From assembly GCA_047967505.1 (NCBI GenBank), contig CM106539.1: 64,000 bases of DNA; one strand, 5' to 3'. The notes beneath the pieces are model-generated. The model did no database searches, had not been told where the DNA came from, and saw only the letters and a list, made by a program, of their open reading frames with translations. The stretch is from Dipteris shenzhenensis (taxonomy: Eukaryota > Polypodiophyta > Polypodiopsida > Gleicheniales). The position numbers and the translations under genes were made by a program. Below, in pieces: positions 12,242-24,679 of the stretch (positions within the stretch are counted from its first letter, which is position 1; each line of letters opens with the position of its first letter).

Positions 12242-12785
12242 CTTGGAGATGGTACTTTCAGGTCACCAAAACTAGCTTGGAGATGGTACTTTCAAATAGC
12301 CACCACAACTAGCTACTTGAGTGCAATATTATGTAGGGGGTATCACAAATGTACCATGATGATTTGTTCTTATCATGTCAACAGGTAGGGGATATGTTAT
12401 TACTATAAAGGTATCCATTGTGACTTATCGTAACTTGTAGAGGTGTCCAATATACTGAGTTTCATTTTTGTCAGAATAGAAATACCATGCTTGCATTAAT
12501 GCATGCAACTTTCTCTCCTTGAGTTTATAACTCAAAGATTTCTTTTCTTAGCCTGAGTTGTAAGGGTTCCCAATATACTAAGAGTCATTTTTTTTGGATG
12601 CTTGCATTAATGCATGCGACTTTCTCTCATTGAGTTTATAACTCAAAGATTTCTTTGACTTAGCCTGAGTTGTAAGGGTTTCCAATATACTAAGAGTCAT
12701 TTTTTTGGGAATGGCAATACCTTGTTTGCATTAATGCATGGTAATTTCTCATCTTGAGTTTATAAATCAAAGATTTCTATGTTGC
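12242..12785 (+). repeat. tandem repeat of about 111-115 bases, three decayed copies, plus a 34-base duplication in front
   Basis: A phrase running 'ccaatatactaagagtcat' ... 'gcattaatgcatg' ... 'gagtttataactcaaagat' recurs with starts near 12449, 12569 and 12681. Each copy holds the palindrome GCATTAATGC. Just upstream, 'cttggagatggtactttca' occurs at 12242-12260 and 12276-12294. A dispersed relative covering both parts lies at 17095-17235, so the unit belongs to a mobile or dispersed repeat family rather than being purely local. Confidence 0.85.
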
Positions 12786-12856
12786 TACATTAAGCTCTAC
12801 GTTACTCACATCCTAATTTTTTAATTGTACTTGTGTGTCAATACATGACATTACAA

Positions 12857-12934
12857 TTTTCTTATCCTTGTAGACCCATAGTTTTAACTTTATGTTTTTC
12901 TTATCCTTGTAGACCCATAGTTTTAACTTTATGT
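12857..12934 (+). repeat. perfect tandem duplication of a 39-base unit
   Basis: The unit starting 'ttttcttatccttgtagacc' is present twice back to back (12857-12895 and 12896-12934) with no visible mismatch. It is a recent local duplication without coding content. Confidence 0.9.
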
Positions 12935-13090
12935 GTATGATGATTTATTTCTATGAGTTTTTTGATAAAGAAGTCATAAGAAAAGGTTATTTGTTTGCTT
13001 AATAAGAATTACTACTTGTTCTACCTTGTTCATTAGATTATTGATCTCATTTGTGCTAGGATTAGAATATTATTATTGCATCCTTGATGA

Positions 13091-14044
<954 letters not shown>

Positions 14045-14312
14045 TCTGGGAAATCTCAAGGTGTATGCCCCAGGCACACCTTGGGTTATATGTGTGTGTG
14101 TGCTAGAGGCACAGTTAGGTGCCCATAAGCACTGTTAGGTGGTGGTAGATGCCACATAGACTGATTGAGAGATTCTAGGAGTTGATTGAGGAGATGATTT
14201 TGGAGCTTGGTGGCTCATGTAGAGGTGCCTACATATGGACCTCACCCTTCTTTATTCTATAAGCATTCTCTTGTTGTGTTCAGCTTCATGCTTTCCTTTC
14301 ACTTCTTCAACA
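14045..14312 (+). repeat. dispersed LTR-like repeat, copy 1 (relative of 38614-39098)
   Basis: From 'tctgggaaatctcaagg' to about 'cttcttcaaca' the sequence can be aligned by eye with 38614-38890. Shared phrases in the same order include 'ctagaggcacagttaggtgc', 'gattgaggagatgatt' and 'gaggtgcctac', then 'ggacctcac'. The other copy has TGTTGG...CCAACA ends like a solo or 3' LTR. This copy has lost the clear ends, and no coding part of the parent element is attached. Confidence 0.65.
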
Positions 14313-16518
14313 CAAAGTGCACAAAAACGTAGACTTATACAAGCCTCAATGGGCTAGAGCAAAGAGCACGCTAGGGCCCTTGCTGAGTAGTACTAATCTT
14401 TCCCCTACTCTTGTTTTTATTTAAGGTTTGAAAAGTCTTTATTCCTATGAGAAGGAGGAGTTATCTTTCCCTTCCCTTGTGCATTTTTTGTATGTTAATT
14501 TTGAGAGGGATTAGAAGCTCCTCCTTTCCTGTTCTAATTTATGACTCCTCTTTGTGAGAGGGGTCAATTTTTTTTAAAAGAAGGGGGAGGGCATGCATCA
14601 GTTTAAAGCCTTCTTTAAATTAAATACAATATAGGACTACAACCTACAAAATATGTCGTCACATTTCATTAGAATGTTGTGAACCACATATTGTATTTGA
14701 AGTATCGATACCCATGTCTACATTAGAAGTTTTAACTTTAGCTTCATGGGATGGTGAAAGGTGACTTAGTTTACCTACAACATTGTACTGTGTGTTATGA
14801 CACTAACCTATGCAGATGTTTCTACATGAAATCTCTACTTGTCTAGGTTATGTAGAGTTGCAATCTAGAAGAAATTTGTAACTTAAGACAATATTGGCAA
14901 ATACCCCTTTAAGAAAGCATTCCACCTACTTTTTCCTTGTATTTTCTACTTCTAATTGCTATACTTAACAGTCCAATTGGAAAATTGTAGACTTGAATGT
15001 ATGGAAAAGATAATATGAATGGATACAAGTTTGTCTTCAATAGTTATTTGCATTTGAAGTATAACTTGTCCTTTACTATAACAAATGACGGTAAACTTGA
15101 ATGATGGAAGGCAATGTCATATTTCATTTTTTGAATAGGTTTGATTCTACTTGTGGTTTGGCATTGTTAATTGAATAGGTTTGGTTCTACTAGATTAGGT
15201 ATTCTTGATTGAATTTCAATCAAGAATATATGATTTCATGCAATTGAATTAGAATTGCTAGGCATGATGTGAATAGTTTCACCTTGTACTAGGAAACATA
15301 CACACTCATAACTTTGTGGAATAATAATGGTCTCTCTAAAGAAAGATTACGTGTGGTGGGCTAATTCTTGGCATTCAAATATTCAAGATCTACGGACTAG
15401 GTACTACTCTATTTTGTCAAAAATTTTGTGGGTTCCCTCATCAAAGCCTCTATCATATTTCACTATACAAGGGGATCAGTCTTAGTATATCACAAATTTG
15501 CCCAAATTGCCTCATAGCTACCAAAAAGAACCCATACATTGAAAGGATTATCAAGACACTAGTTTTGTACCAGTATGCTACCAATTTGCAAAAAGTGAGA
15601 AAACTAAGGGGGATACATGAGAGGTGGTAGCGTCTTGCTTCATCTTTGAAAAATAATCATCCTCATATATTGAATTGGTGTGCTCCTACAAAGTCTCCCC
15701 CCCCCCCCCCCCCCAGCCCACAGGAGGGTGGAAGTATAGGGAACCTATCATCTCAGCCTTGGTAAAGGGTTTATTCAGGGACTTTGGGTGGTTGTTGGGT
15801 AATAAGGATCTTGTATTGAGTAGGAACCGATTGGTTCTAGGTTCATTCATCATGATGTAGTCAATGCTGCATGCAGCTAGGCCGAGGGCATGTAGCCCTA
15901 TAATGTGACCAATTTTTGTACTTGTTCTCTCATTTTGGGTCTGAACAGGCACTTAATACATCTGGTATGTTTGACCAAAAAAATCTAAAGACTTCTATTA
16001 GCTAGGAGAGTCTAGAGTGCTAGGTGAATTCTTTTTGCATTTTACATGGAGGCAACCATTCAATCTATTAGCTTCCTTTTTGGTTATTTACTACTTCATA
16101 AAGGTTAACTTGGTTCTGAGTACACAAACTACTTTAAAAGAGCATTAATATACTACCCCATGATAGAAACACTTTAGATAATTCCAAAGAGAGGAAACAT
16201 TATCAATTTGTACATTTACTTTATAAGGGAGAATCTTCTCGACGAGATTGATGGCTGTGTAGCTATGACAATGAAGTCCTAATTATTCACAGGCTGATTA
16301 TTCATAGGCTTTGAAGAGCTTCACCACACTCTTTTTGCTTGGATACAAACTCCTCCCTAATACTAGTAATAGTCTTCCATAGATTTTTGTTTCATCTCCA
16401 TTGCTCCATCCCCATGATAAGTGGGGGTTTGTGATGAGTAACATTCATAAAGTTTTTATCATCTTCTACAGCTTGTCTGTATGGATCTAATATTACATGC
16501 AACAATTCTCATTTATTC
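14313..16518. other. AT-rich spacer; 18-base poly(C) run at 15697-15714
   Basis: I recognise no gene. A homopolymer of 18 C residues at 15697-15714 is flanked by 'aagtct' and 'agccca'. The sequence between 15270 and 15960 looks like old element sequence, but no motif could be identified with confidence. Confidence 0.4.
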
Positions 16519-16725
16519 CATGATGAGTGACATTTACAAGGTTGGATCTTCATTTATGTGATATTAGTTTGTTTTGATGTTGCACTTAGTCTTGCATCTT
16601 CTCTTTTGATAGAGCTTAATTCTTCAGTACTAATTTTGTGCTTTTGATCGAATTATTTCTTAATGAGTGCCATTCACAAGGTTGGATCTTTGTCTAGGTA
16701 ATATTAGTTTGTTTTGATGTCGCAT
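16519..16725 (+). repeat. direct repeat, two decayed copies about 145 bases apart
   Basis: The order 'tgagtg.cattcacaaggttggatctt' ... 'atattagtttgttttgatgt' occurs at about 16521-16583 and 16664-16723 with scattered mismatches. A weaker third match lies near 16433-16460. No coding content is visible. Confidence 0.7.
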
Positions 16726-17094
16726 AGACCTTACACTAACTTTTTTCTTTTGAAAGTCTTGTATGTGAATGTAGTCCCACGCTCTTAGACCTTGTTTAAA
16801 ACTCCACTCACCCTAATAATAATTATCGTTGACCTCTAGCCCTCCCTATAATCTTAGAGAGTTTTTTGATTGGTTTGTTTGACCTTTGATCATATGGTGC
16901 CCTCATTTAGTCCAATTCACAAGGATTGAAAGCAACCCATTTCGAATTTATCATAGTTTTATAACCTATTCATTATATACTTCAACTATTTGTTGTGGCT
17001 AATACATAACTTGTCTCCCTTGTCCATGACAAGAGGGAGATCAAGGTCAAACTCATATGCAAATTTTTGCTATATCTCTATTTGTCTCAGTGCA

Positions 17095-17235
17095 CAATTT
17101 GAAGGAAACACTTTCAAATAGCTACCATGGTTAGTTGTTGTTGCAGTATCAAGTTCTACTAAAATGGAACATATGCTTGCATTAATGCAAGTGACTTGCT
17201 CTTCTTAATTTTCTAAGTTAAAAATTCCATAGGGC
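17095..17235 (+). repeat. dispersed single copy of the 12.3-12.8 kb repeat
   Basis: 'actttcaaatagctaccatgg' followed by 'catatgcttgcattaatgca' and 'ctaagttaaaaattcc' matches, in the same order, the run from 12284 to about 12545. It preserves the GCATTAATGC palindrome. This shows that the tandem unit at 12.4 kb comes from a dispersed family. Confidence 0.6.
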
Positions 17236-17520
17236 AGTTACTTTGTACAACACGTAAAACCGTAGGTCCATAAATGGAAGGGATTACAGTATGTACATGT
17301 AAGGAGGGGATTTTTAAATTCAAAATTACAACTTGAACATGTACGAAAGAGGTTTAAACATTTATTCAAAAAATGTACAAATTTTAATATAGGGCTAGTT
17401 TAAATGTATGGTTGCTCACATGTGTTTTCTGGGTTTTAAGAAAGTGACACGCTTGATAAATTTTCTATGTTGCCTGTATGGTCATGCATGTCCATATCCA
17501 CATTTGCGCCCATGTGTAAC

Positions 17521-17560
17521 GCACATGCACACGCATACGCACACGCACACGCACATGCAT

Positions 17561-17599
<39 letters not shown>

Positions 17600-17632
17600 A
17601 TGCATGCATGCACGTACACATGCAGCACACAT
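17521..17632 (+). repeat. AC microsatellite with ACGC/ATGC flanks
   Basis: Imperfect 'cacgcacacgcacatgcat' phrases lead into a clean (AC)n run at about 17562-17598, then 'catgcatgcatgcacgtacac'. It belongs to the same class as the tracts at 7.9, 8.2, 10.5 and 12.1 kb. Confidence 0.95.
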
Positions 17633-17639
17633 GACATTA

Positions 17640-18984
17640 TTTGAATGAATGCCACTTTGAGGACACTCTTTGTTTTGATCTTTGCCTTTAAAAACTAGTG
17701 ATATAAAGTTATGGAGTTATGAAAGTTTAAGATAATTTATAGTAAAAGTGATATCATCTTTTACAAGAAATGTTTAAAAATAAATGGTTTATTGTTTTCT
17801 TTTCATCTAAAGTATGTAGTCTTAGCTTTGAAATATACCAATAAGACTCGAGGTCTCATTAAGGTTAAACTTTACTATCAAACTATATAAAATGCCTTTT
17901 TATAAATGTGCTCATGACATCCTATGTGTACTTGGCAAGGATTGTTTTTAAATATTTAGATAGTCTCACAAACAATTACTTCACGGCAATCTAGAAAGGT
18001 GATATCTATAGGAACATCACGCATCATTCTTTAGATAAGTCCTACATAAGTTTGCATGTCATTCTTAGGAGAGAAACATAGTTGTTGGCCCCAAATCATG
18101 TCGGTGAAGTGGATGCAACATGGGGGTTCACAAAAGCTGATAAGGTATATTGATGTCATGACCATCAATATTTTTATTAGCTTGGAGTGTATCTATAAAT
18201 ATATTTTAATGTGAATGATCTAATGGATTGAATGTAAAAGCGCTTCAAGTAGGTTGAATAAAAGACCTTGATATGAAGTAGCCAATGTGCATACGTAAGC
18301 TCTTAATGCTTCATTTGGTTTAGACAGAAAGCCCTTGAAAGACATCAATGCACTTGATGGTTGTTAAATGGGCTATTATCATATTAGAAATGTCAGCCCC
18401 TTGTGCGACGAGGGAATCTTTCGTTAAAGTCCTCAATTAAGGTCACCAAATCCATTGATCTGTCACAAGTTGCTGTAGTTAAGTGGATCCAATGATGTGA
18501 AATTGTTGATGTTCCCTCCCGTGTACTCTCATAATAATGACAAATTTCTCCAACTGAATGGTTAGGGAGCAATGCGAGGTAATGTCATGCTCCAAGAGCT
18601 TGCTCCTCAACCAACGGTTGAAGCCCAAAAATAGGTTTAGGTGTACACATGGCTTACTAGCATCTAGGCTACTATGCTTGGCATTGCTTTTGGAGCTTGA
18701 ATAATAGGTGCTATAACTTATATAAGAGAGAAAGAGAGAGAGAATGTTACTTTAAGAGCCACACGTTTTTTAAGTTAGATACTCTTAAAAAGCTTATCTA
18801 CAATGAGTAGGTTTATGATAGTGAGCGGGAGGAGGTTGACAAAAAAATGAAAAATTAAATATAAATGGGACATTAAATGAGGGACAGGGACGGATGGAGG
18901 ACGCGGAGAAAGGAGGAGGATAGATTAGGGAGGTTAAGAAGGGTCAGGGGGTGGTTTAATGTAAAAGGGGTTAAATAAAAAACA
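17640..18984. other. AT-rich spacer, no gene seen
   Basis: No coding family, RNA gene or repeat unit was recognised. A short GA-rich patch lies at about 18725-18745. The sequence becomes GA-rich (aggaggagg-type) from about 18830 toward the CpG-rich island that follows. Confidence 0.45.
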
Positions 18985-19330
18985 GGCGTTACGAATTACG
19001 GAGATTTGCTGGAGCGTGCGACTGCCGGACGTTAAACTGCCGGGCTTTGATGATTTTCTGTCGGCGCGTTTTAAACTGGGAAACCGTCGGATCGCCTGCC
19101 CTCCACCGGCTCTTGCCGGTCACCGTTTGCGTTTCCTTTTTCTTTTTTGGGTTGTCCCTCCCGACAGGAGCTCGTGACTGCCGCCCGTTCCTTCCAAGTT
19201 CCCGTGAACCCCTTCCTTCTTCGAAGTTCAAAAACCCCCCCCGTTCTTGTTGACACCGTCGCTCTGTCTTAAAGGTCCTTTTGGACGGACCGACCGCGTC
19301 CCCGCGAATATCCCCCCGTTCCACACTTCT
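18985..19330. promoter_or_regulatory. CpG-rich island
   Basis: This stretch is dense in CpG ('ggagcgtgcgactgccggacg', 'gtcggcgcg', 'cggacggaccgaccgcgtcc') in a region where CpG is otherwise rare. It therefore looks unmethylated or recently arrived. Pyrimidine-rich DNA follows (19200-19420). Open frames exist on both strands here, but none shows a family motif. A promoter with first exon, or the end of a GC-rich transposon, are both possible. The role is inference. Confidence 0.3.
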
Positions 19331-19582
19331 CATCATCTCGTTTCCTCACATCTCAAACACATGTGCGAACACCTCCAATCCCACTTACGTTTTAGGTGCA
19401 CAGGCCACACACTCTCTCGCTCTACACACACACGTTAACATTTTTTAATGTCAATATGGCAAGTCTCTCTCTCTCACCCTAGGCACATGAGGGCCTTTTG
19501 GCAAGGTTCCGGCAAAAAAGCCTATCGGATGGTTGACTCATGAAAACTGACTGCACAGTTAGGTAAGGTCTAGCAAGGTCTC

Positions 19583-19675
19583 ACACACACTTTTTTTTTT
19601 GTAAATCAAGGTCACACACACACACACACACACACACACTTTTTGTGTGTGGTGGAATCACACACACACACACAA
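19583..19675 (+). repeat. AC microsatellite in two blocks
   Basis: A short 'cacacacac' block and T-run at about 19580-19601 is followed by (CA)n at about 19613-19640 and again at about 19659-19673. A short 'tttttgtgtgtgg' piece between the two (CA)n blocks could pair with either of them. Confidence 0.9.
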
Positions 19676-22330
19676 CCCTCTTCGAGTCTCCACATCTCCC
19701 TCCTCCAAACCTCCATGCTGTTAAGCTTGAAAGCCTCCCCACCTTGCGTCACCTCCATGCCACTATTATCTTTGTATTGGTCTTTGCACTTGGACACCTA
19801 TGCAATTTCTTTTTTAAACCCATACTTTTTACTTAAGTGTTTCCATGATAAGGCATGCACTCTGAGTCAAAAAGTTCCCCATTATCCGGTTCTTGTCTAT
19901 CCTTTTATGCTCTTTTGAGCACCCCACCACACACAAAGCCCACAGACTCAGATATTACACTTTGGAACAACCAAAAATTGCACATACTTTTATGGAATTG
20001 ACACCAATAAGACACTCCCAAAGGTGAACAATCAAAATCTATATTTCCATAGTACACAAAGGTGCATGCATATCCAATGCCTACTTTAATAGGTACATGT
20101 TTATAAAGTTAGCCTTATTTGGCAACCAAGGAATTCTACACACAATAATATGATAATTTTTGCATATTAAAATTAATGAGAATAGTGGCGTGAAAAGCAA
20201 GCAATTCCATAACTCTCCTTGCTACATATCATCACATCTCAAGGAATAATTATCCATTGAAATACGTACTCCATAATCTCACTAGCCATACTTTTTAAAA
20301 AAACCAATCATACTTTAAGAATGTGTATATATCAAACATGTCTACCGAAACAAAATACTAGAGCAAAATTTTGTTTAAATTTTGAGCTTCGAACCTTTCT
20401 TCACATTTCAAATGTTCTCCCTTGTCATAAGCTACCTTTCTTTTCTTCCATAAGACATCTTTCTTCAAGTTTCAAATGTTTACCATTGTCATAAGCTACC
20501 TTTCTTTTCATGTCCACAAGATATCAATAAAGAATATTGTCGCTTAGGTTCCAACACGCACCTAAAACCATGAAGATAGATAACACTAAGGGTTTGGCTT
20601 GGCTGCATGGAATTGGGCTAACAAGGCTATATGTTCGAGAGCATTTTCAATCATTACAAGATGGTTGTCTATTCGACCTCCAAAACTAAGGGGTTTGATG
20701 AAGCAAAGCGTCAACTAAAGTGAATGATATAGGATGAGATGATCCATGAATGGCCAATTTGTGAGCATCTAGACCAATCTGTAGTAAGGGATGGAACCGA
20801 AGATACCTCAAAGTAATCACATTTCAACAGAAGTGTAGCCCAAGTCTTAGGAGAATCTACCATAGCGGTGGAAGAGCAACATGCTTGGTGTAGAGTACAT
20901 AAGGAGGATAGTGCATTGTAGAGGGGTTGTATTTCCAAGTTCTAGAGTTGAATTGTGGAGATTGTTGAATTGATGAATGGGTGTTGACATTGCTAATTAT
21001 GTAAGGTCTTTATTAGAGGGTGTGTGGCGTTGTAAAAAATGATTGAGAGTAGTGTTTGTTGCCACGAATGATTGAGGATAGGGTTTACACTTAGTAGATG
21101 ATGAGTTCTGAGAGTCTAGTCTGCTAGAGGAATGGGTGTGTTTTGACCTATGCCATTTGTACTCCCTTACATAGAGTCGATGACAATGCCATCCTTTTCT
21201 TCAAGAACTATCAAAATCTTTGAGCAACTAATGCATTGTGCACTTGCATTCCAATTTGCATTTGTTGATCGCTCTTCTTTCCTTACAAGCGAGCAAAGTA
21301 CATGAGGGGTCGTGAGCTATAAAAGTTCAAGAGAGAGTGCTAAAGGGAGGAGAATGCTCACAAGGGAAGGAGAGAGTGGAGGACCACACAAAAGTAGAGT
21401 AAACAGATAAATGATTGTATTGACTATTACCTTCATACGATAAAAGGCTAGAACGATCCACATGATACAAGGAGGTGATCACCGATTATGTGGGCAACCA
21501 AGCCCTCATCATCCAATCCAAATCCTATCCAATATCTACATTCACCCCCTCTAATCATCGTGATGTATAAATATCAAGACTCCCAAATAGTAGAGTCTAG
21601 CACTATCATTAGGGGATACAAAATTGGAGAAGCCTTTATCAATTATAGGCTTATCACAAGGTTTTGGATATAAAATAAGACCTCATTTAAATGACAAGAC
21701 ACTACCTAAGGAGAGTAGTGTATTGATTAAGATGACTCTATAAAGTTGATGAGCTGTATGTAACGGTCTTGATAGGCCAGCTATACAAAATAGTTCTGCA
21801 CTACACAGACTTCTTCCAAGATCAAGAAAGAAAACAACGATAGATATTGTGATTACTAGAGTAGGTATGACCAAGATAAGGTCTGTGACAAAGAAGCTCC
21901 AATGATTGATGTCAAGGTTAGAAACCACAACCAAGGAAATCTTGATTGAGGCTCTAGAGTGAACACCATCTCATAAGTTTGGATTGGCACAAGTTGAAGG
22001 ATTTGAAACTATTGCCTTTCAAAATCTGTGTGGTTGATTAGTGATTGGTGATGCCAAAGGAGATTGCTAAAAAATGTAAGCATTTAGATAAATGGGGCTT
22101 ACTTCACTGAAATATTGACCGTGGTTTATATGGAGAATGAGAAGATATACCCCATGATATCAATAGGCTATAGTTGAAAGGTGCTACAAATACCTATGGG
22201 CCCCTGGGTTTGTATATTTACGTATCATGTAATTTTTCTTGTGATTATGTGTCGTGATGATGCATTTCACGCACAGGCACAATCACACCTTTGCGCTATT
22301 CGGTGGCCTTGACTTGGAAATTGGATAAAT
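19676..22330. other. AT-rich spacer; one tandem duplication at 20396-20523
   Basis: No gene was recognised. A 64-base unit containing 'ttgtcataagctacctttct' is present twice side by side (20396-20459 and 20459-20523, about 85% alike by eye). Elsewhere there is nothing I can support. Confidence 0.5.
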
Positions 22331-22569
22331 ACCAGTGGTAGTATTAATACTATTGGTGGTAGTCTACTACCAGCAATAGTATTAATACTACCACCGATAG
22401 TTTTACGCAATACTACAGGCGATATTGCTAGCACTACCACTGGTAGTAGCAATATATTCCTAGCACTACCGCTGGTAGTAGCAATATTCCTGCGGCTTGA
22501 ACAGTAGTGGTAATACTACCACCGGTAGAATTAATATTAATGATAGTAATACATAGATTACCACTGGTA
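22331..22569. repeat. minisatellite of short palindromes, core ACTACC-NNN-GGTAGT
   Basis: Many near-perfect inverted repeats share one core: 22331-22341 (taccagtggta), 22433-22447 (actaccactggtagt), 22465-22479 (actaccgctggtagt), 22516-22528 (ctaccaccggtag) and 22559-22569 (taccactggta), with decayed ones between. 'TATTAATA' and 'AATATT' phrases often separate them. The DNA could fold into a row of small hairpins. Both strands are open, but the encoded Tyr/Val/Leu-rich strings are by-products of the repeat. Confidence 0.85.
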
Positions 22570-23717
22570 ATACTACCGGCCCAAGATATATGCCCACCGC
22601 CGGGCTCATTTTCACTAAAAATGGTTTTGAGAAGTGGTAAAAATACTCCTCTCTCCAAGTCTTGGCCGAGGGGCCTAGTCCGGGAAGTGGTTCTTGGTCC
22701 CGCATCTTGAATAGGATAGGGGGCTAGTTGGAACCATGACCTAGATCTAGGTTGCCTCGAATCTCCACATAAAATGGAGGATGTTTTGTCATTAAAAAAA
22801 TAAAAAATACTTAGTATTTGTTGCATGCATGTACTAAAAGAATCTTTTGTGCATTGAAAGTTAGTAGGTTTTAGGAAATCTTTAAACTTTTACATCGATG
22901 CATGATCATTCATTTGCATTTCATGTAATTAAAAAAAAAGGAATGCATAGGGTGGGAATTATTATCACATGCTTGCTTTATTGGGAATGCAGAGACCCAC
23001 TTCAACGTAGTGTGCAATGTAGACCTACTCTTGCACAAGAGTTTGATTTCTTAAAGTTAACACAATGGATGGGTGCATGGGCCAAGCACAAGAGTAAGGT
23101 GCTTGCATCAGATCAATGGAGCACAATGGCTTAGAGCTCGGACAAGAAGGTTGTAGCCACTTTTGGGTGAGCTAAGTCCTTGGCCGTAGGTGAAGAGCAG
23201 CTAGCCTCTAATCCTCTCTGCCACCATTGAGAGATGATGAGGTTCAAAGGGCACAACACATGGCTAGTAACATAAGTCATGTGCCACACTTGTCATATGT
23301 ACACCTAGTCCTTGTTCGTGTGATCACGACAACCCAAGAAGAGACACTGTGGACCATCATGATGTACTTTAATGGCAGTAGCATGTTGCAATTCCTTCAA
23401 ATTTTGCCAATGGACCAGGAGTAGGCATCATAGACTGGGGGATGGGTGGCCATGGAATTCTCAAAGTGTCAAAAGGAATTCAAGCATCTAAAGAAACAGT
23501 CTTCGGAGACAGATGTCAACTTGAAGGAAAAAGGAAGAGCATGGGAAGAAAAAATGGCTTGCACTCAAGCTACAAGAAGTAGCATTAAGAGGAAAATATA
23601 CATGCCATGCAGCTACATATGCACTAGGATGAATCATTGTTGAAATGATCCAATATTTTAAAGATGTCTGGAATTATCTTGAGGATTATCACAAAATTCC
23701 CCCTTCTCATATCATTA
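22570..23717. other. spacer, no gene seen
   Basis: No family was recognised. Open frames at 22898-23134 and 23446-23643 have no visible motif. The latter is Lys/Glu-rich and could be an old coding piece, but nothing supports a name. Confidence 0.35.
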
Positions 23718-23965
23718 ATGCCATTAAACATCATGCAAGCAAACAAATGATGCATCATAGTGCCGATCTCAGAGAAGGGAACTTGCAGAGACCAGTCTTA
23801 TCTTAAAGAGAGTAGGATGTGAGGGACAATTGGCTTTAATGCCATTAATGCCATTAAGTGTCATGCAAGCGAACAAATGATGCATTGCAGAGCCTATCAC
23901 AAAAGGCCGCCTATAGAGACCAATCTTATCTTAAAGAGAGTAGGATGTGAGGGACAATTGGCTAT
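23718..23965 (+). repeat. tandem duplication of about 129 bases
   Basis: 'atgccattaa..tcatgcaagc.aacaaatgatgca' through 'taaagagagtaggatgtgagggacaattggct' occurs at about 23718-23835 and again at 23848-23963, with roughly ten differences and a changed middle. No coding content is visible. Confidence 0.85.
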
Positions 23966-24679
23966 GAGGCCTATAGATGAGATGAGCCTTGCATTTAGGC
24001 TTGCATCATAGGCCACCTTTTTTATTTTTGGGACCCCATGTGTCAAACCTAGTGTAATGAAATTCATGTTCAAAAATAAAATTGAAATTTTGCCATTCGA
24101 CGTTTGCCCATAAGCCTACAATGTACATGAGTTTCAAATGATTATTTTGTTAATTGTAATTAAAGATTGCAACGTGTACATTTTGTTAAATTAAAGTAAT
24201 GTTGTTATTTTGCAGAGCATATGTAAGAGTTTGCATCTTGCATGGGATATGTAACATCTTCATCTTGCATCGAGCATATTGCATGTAACATTTGCATCTT
24301 GTGTCCTACATCACACATCGGTGCCTCACAAATGTTGAATTTGATGCATGCAGATCTTGCATACTGTCTCACATCAAGCATCCAACTACACTCAATCTCT
24401 GTAACAACCAATAGTCATGTGAGAATGTCCCAAGGAGAGGAAACTCCACCCCCCCTAGGGAGCCAGAAGGTTTCAAAAGAGTAGGCAAGCGTCCATTTAT
24501 GCAGGAGGAGGCTGAAGAGGAGTCTTGACCTATCAAGCATCAATGCTTGCAATTCGAGTGGCTACCAGGGTTGCGAGTGTAGTGCCCGAGCACGTGCCTG
24601 ACACTATTGCATGCACATCCATATATGCTCGTCCTGGAGATCTGTATGTTTAATGTTACAATTTTTGCATTACTCCTTT

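Noticed and set aside
12437-12785. CRISPR-like array
   Set aside because: Three contiguous diverged copies of a 110-base unit without spacers, in a plant nuclear context.
22466-22826. Membrane-like minus-strand frames in the palindrome array
   Set aside because: The Val/Leu/Tyr-rich strings arise from the repeated GGTAGTA units; no homology or consistent start.
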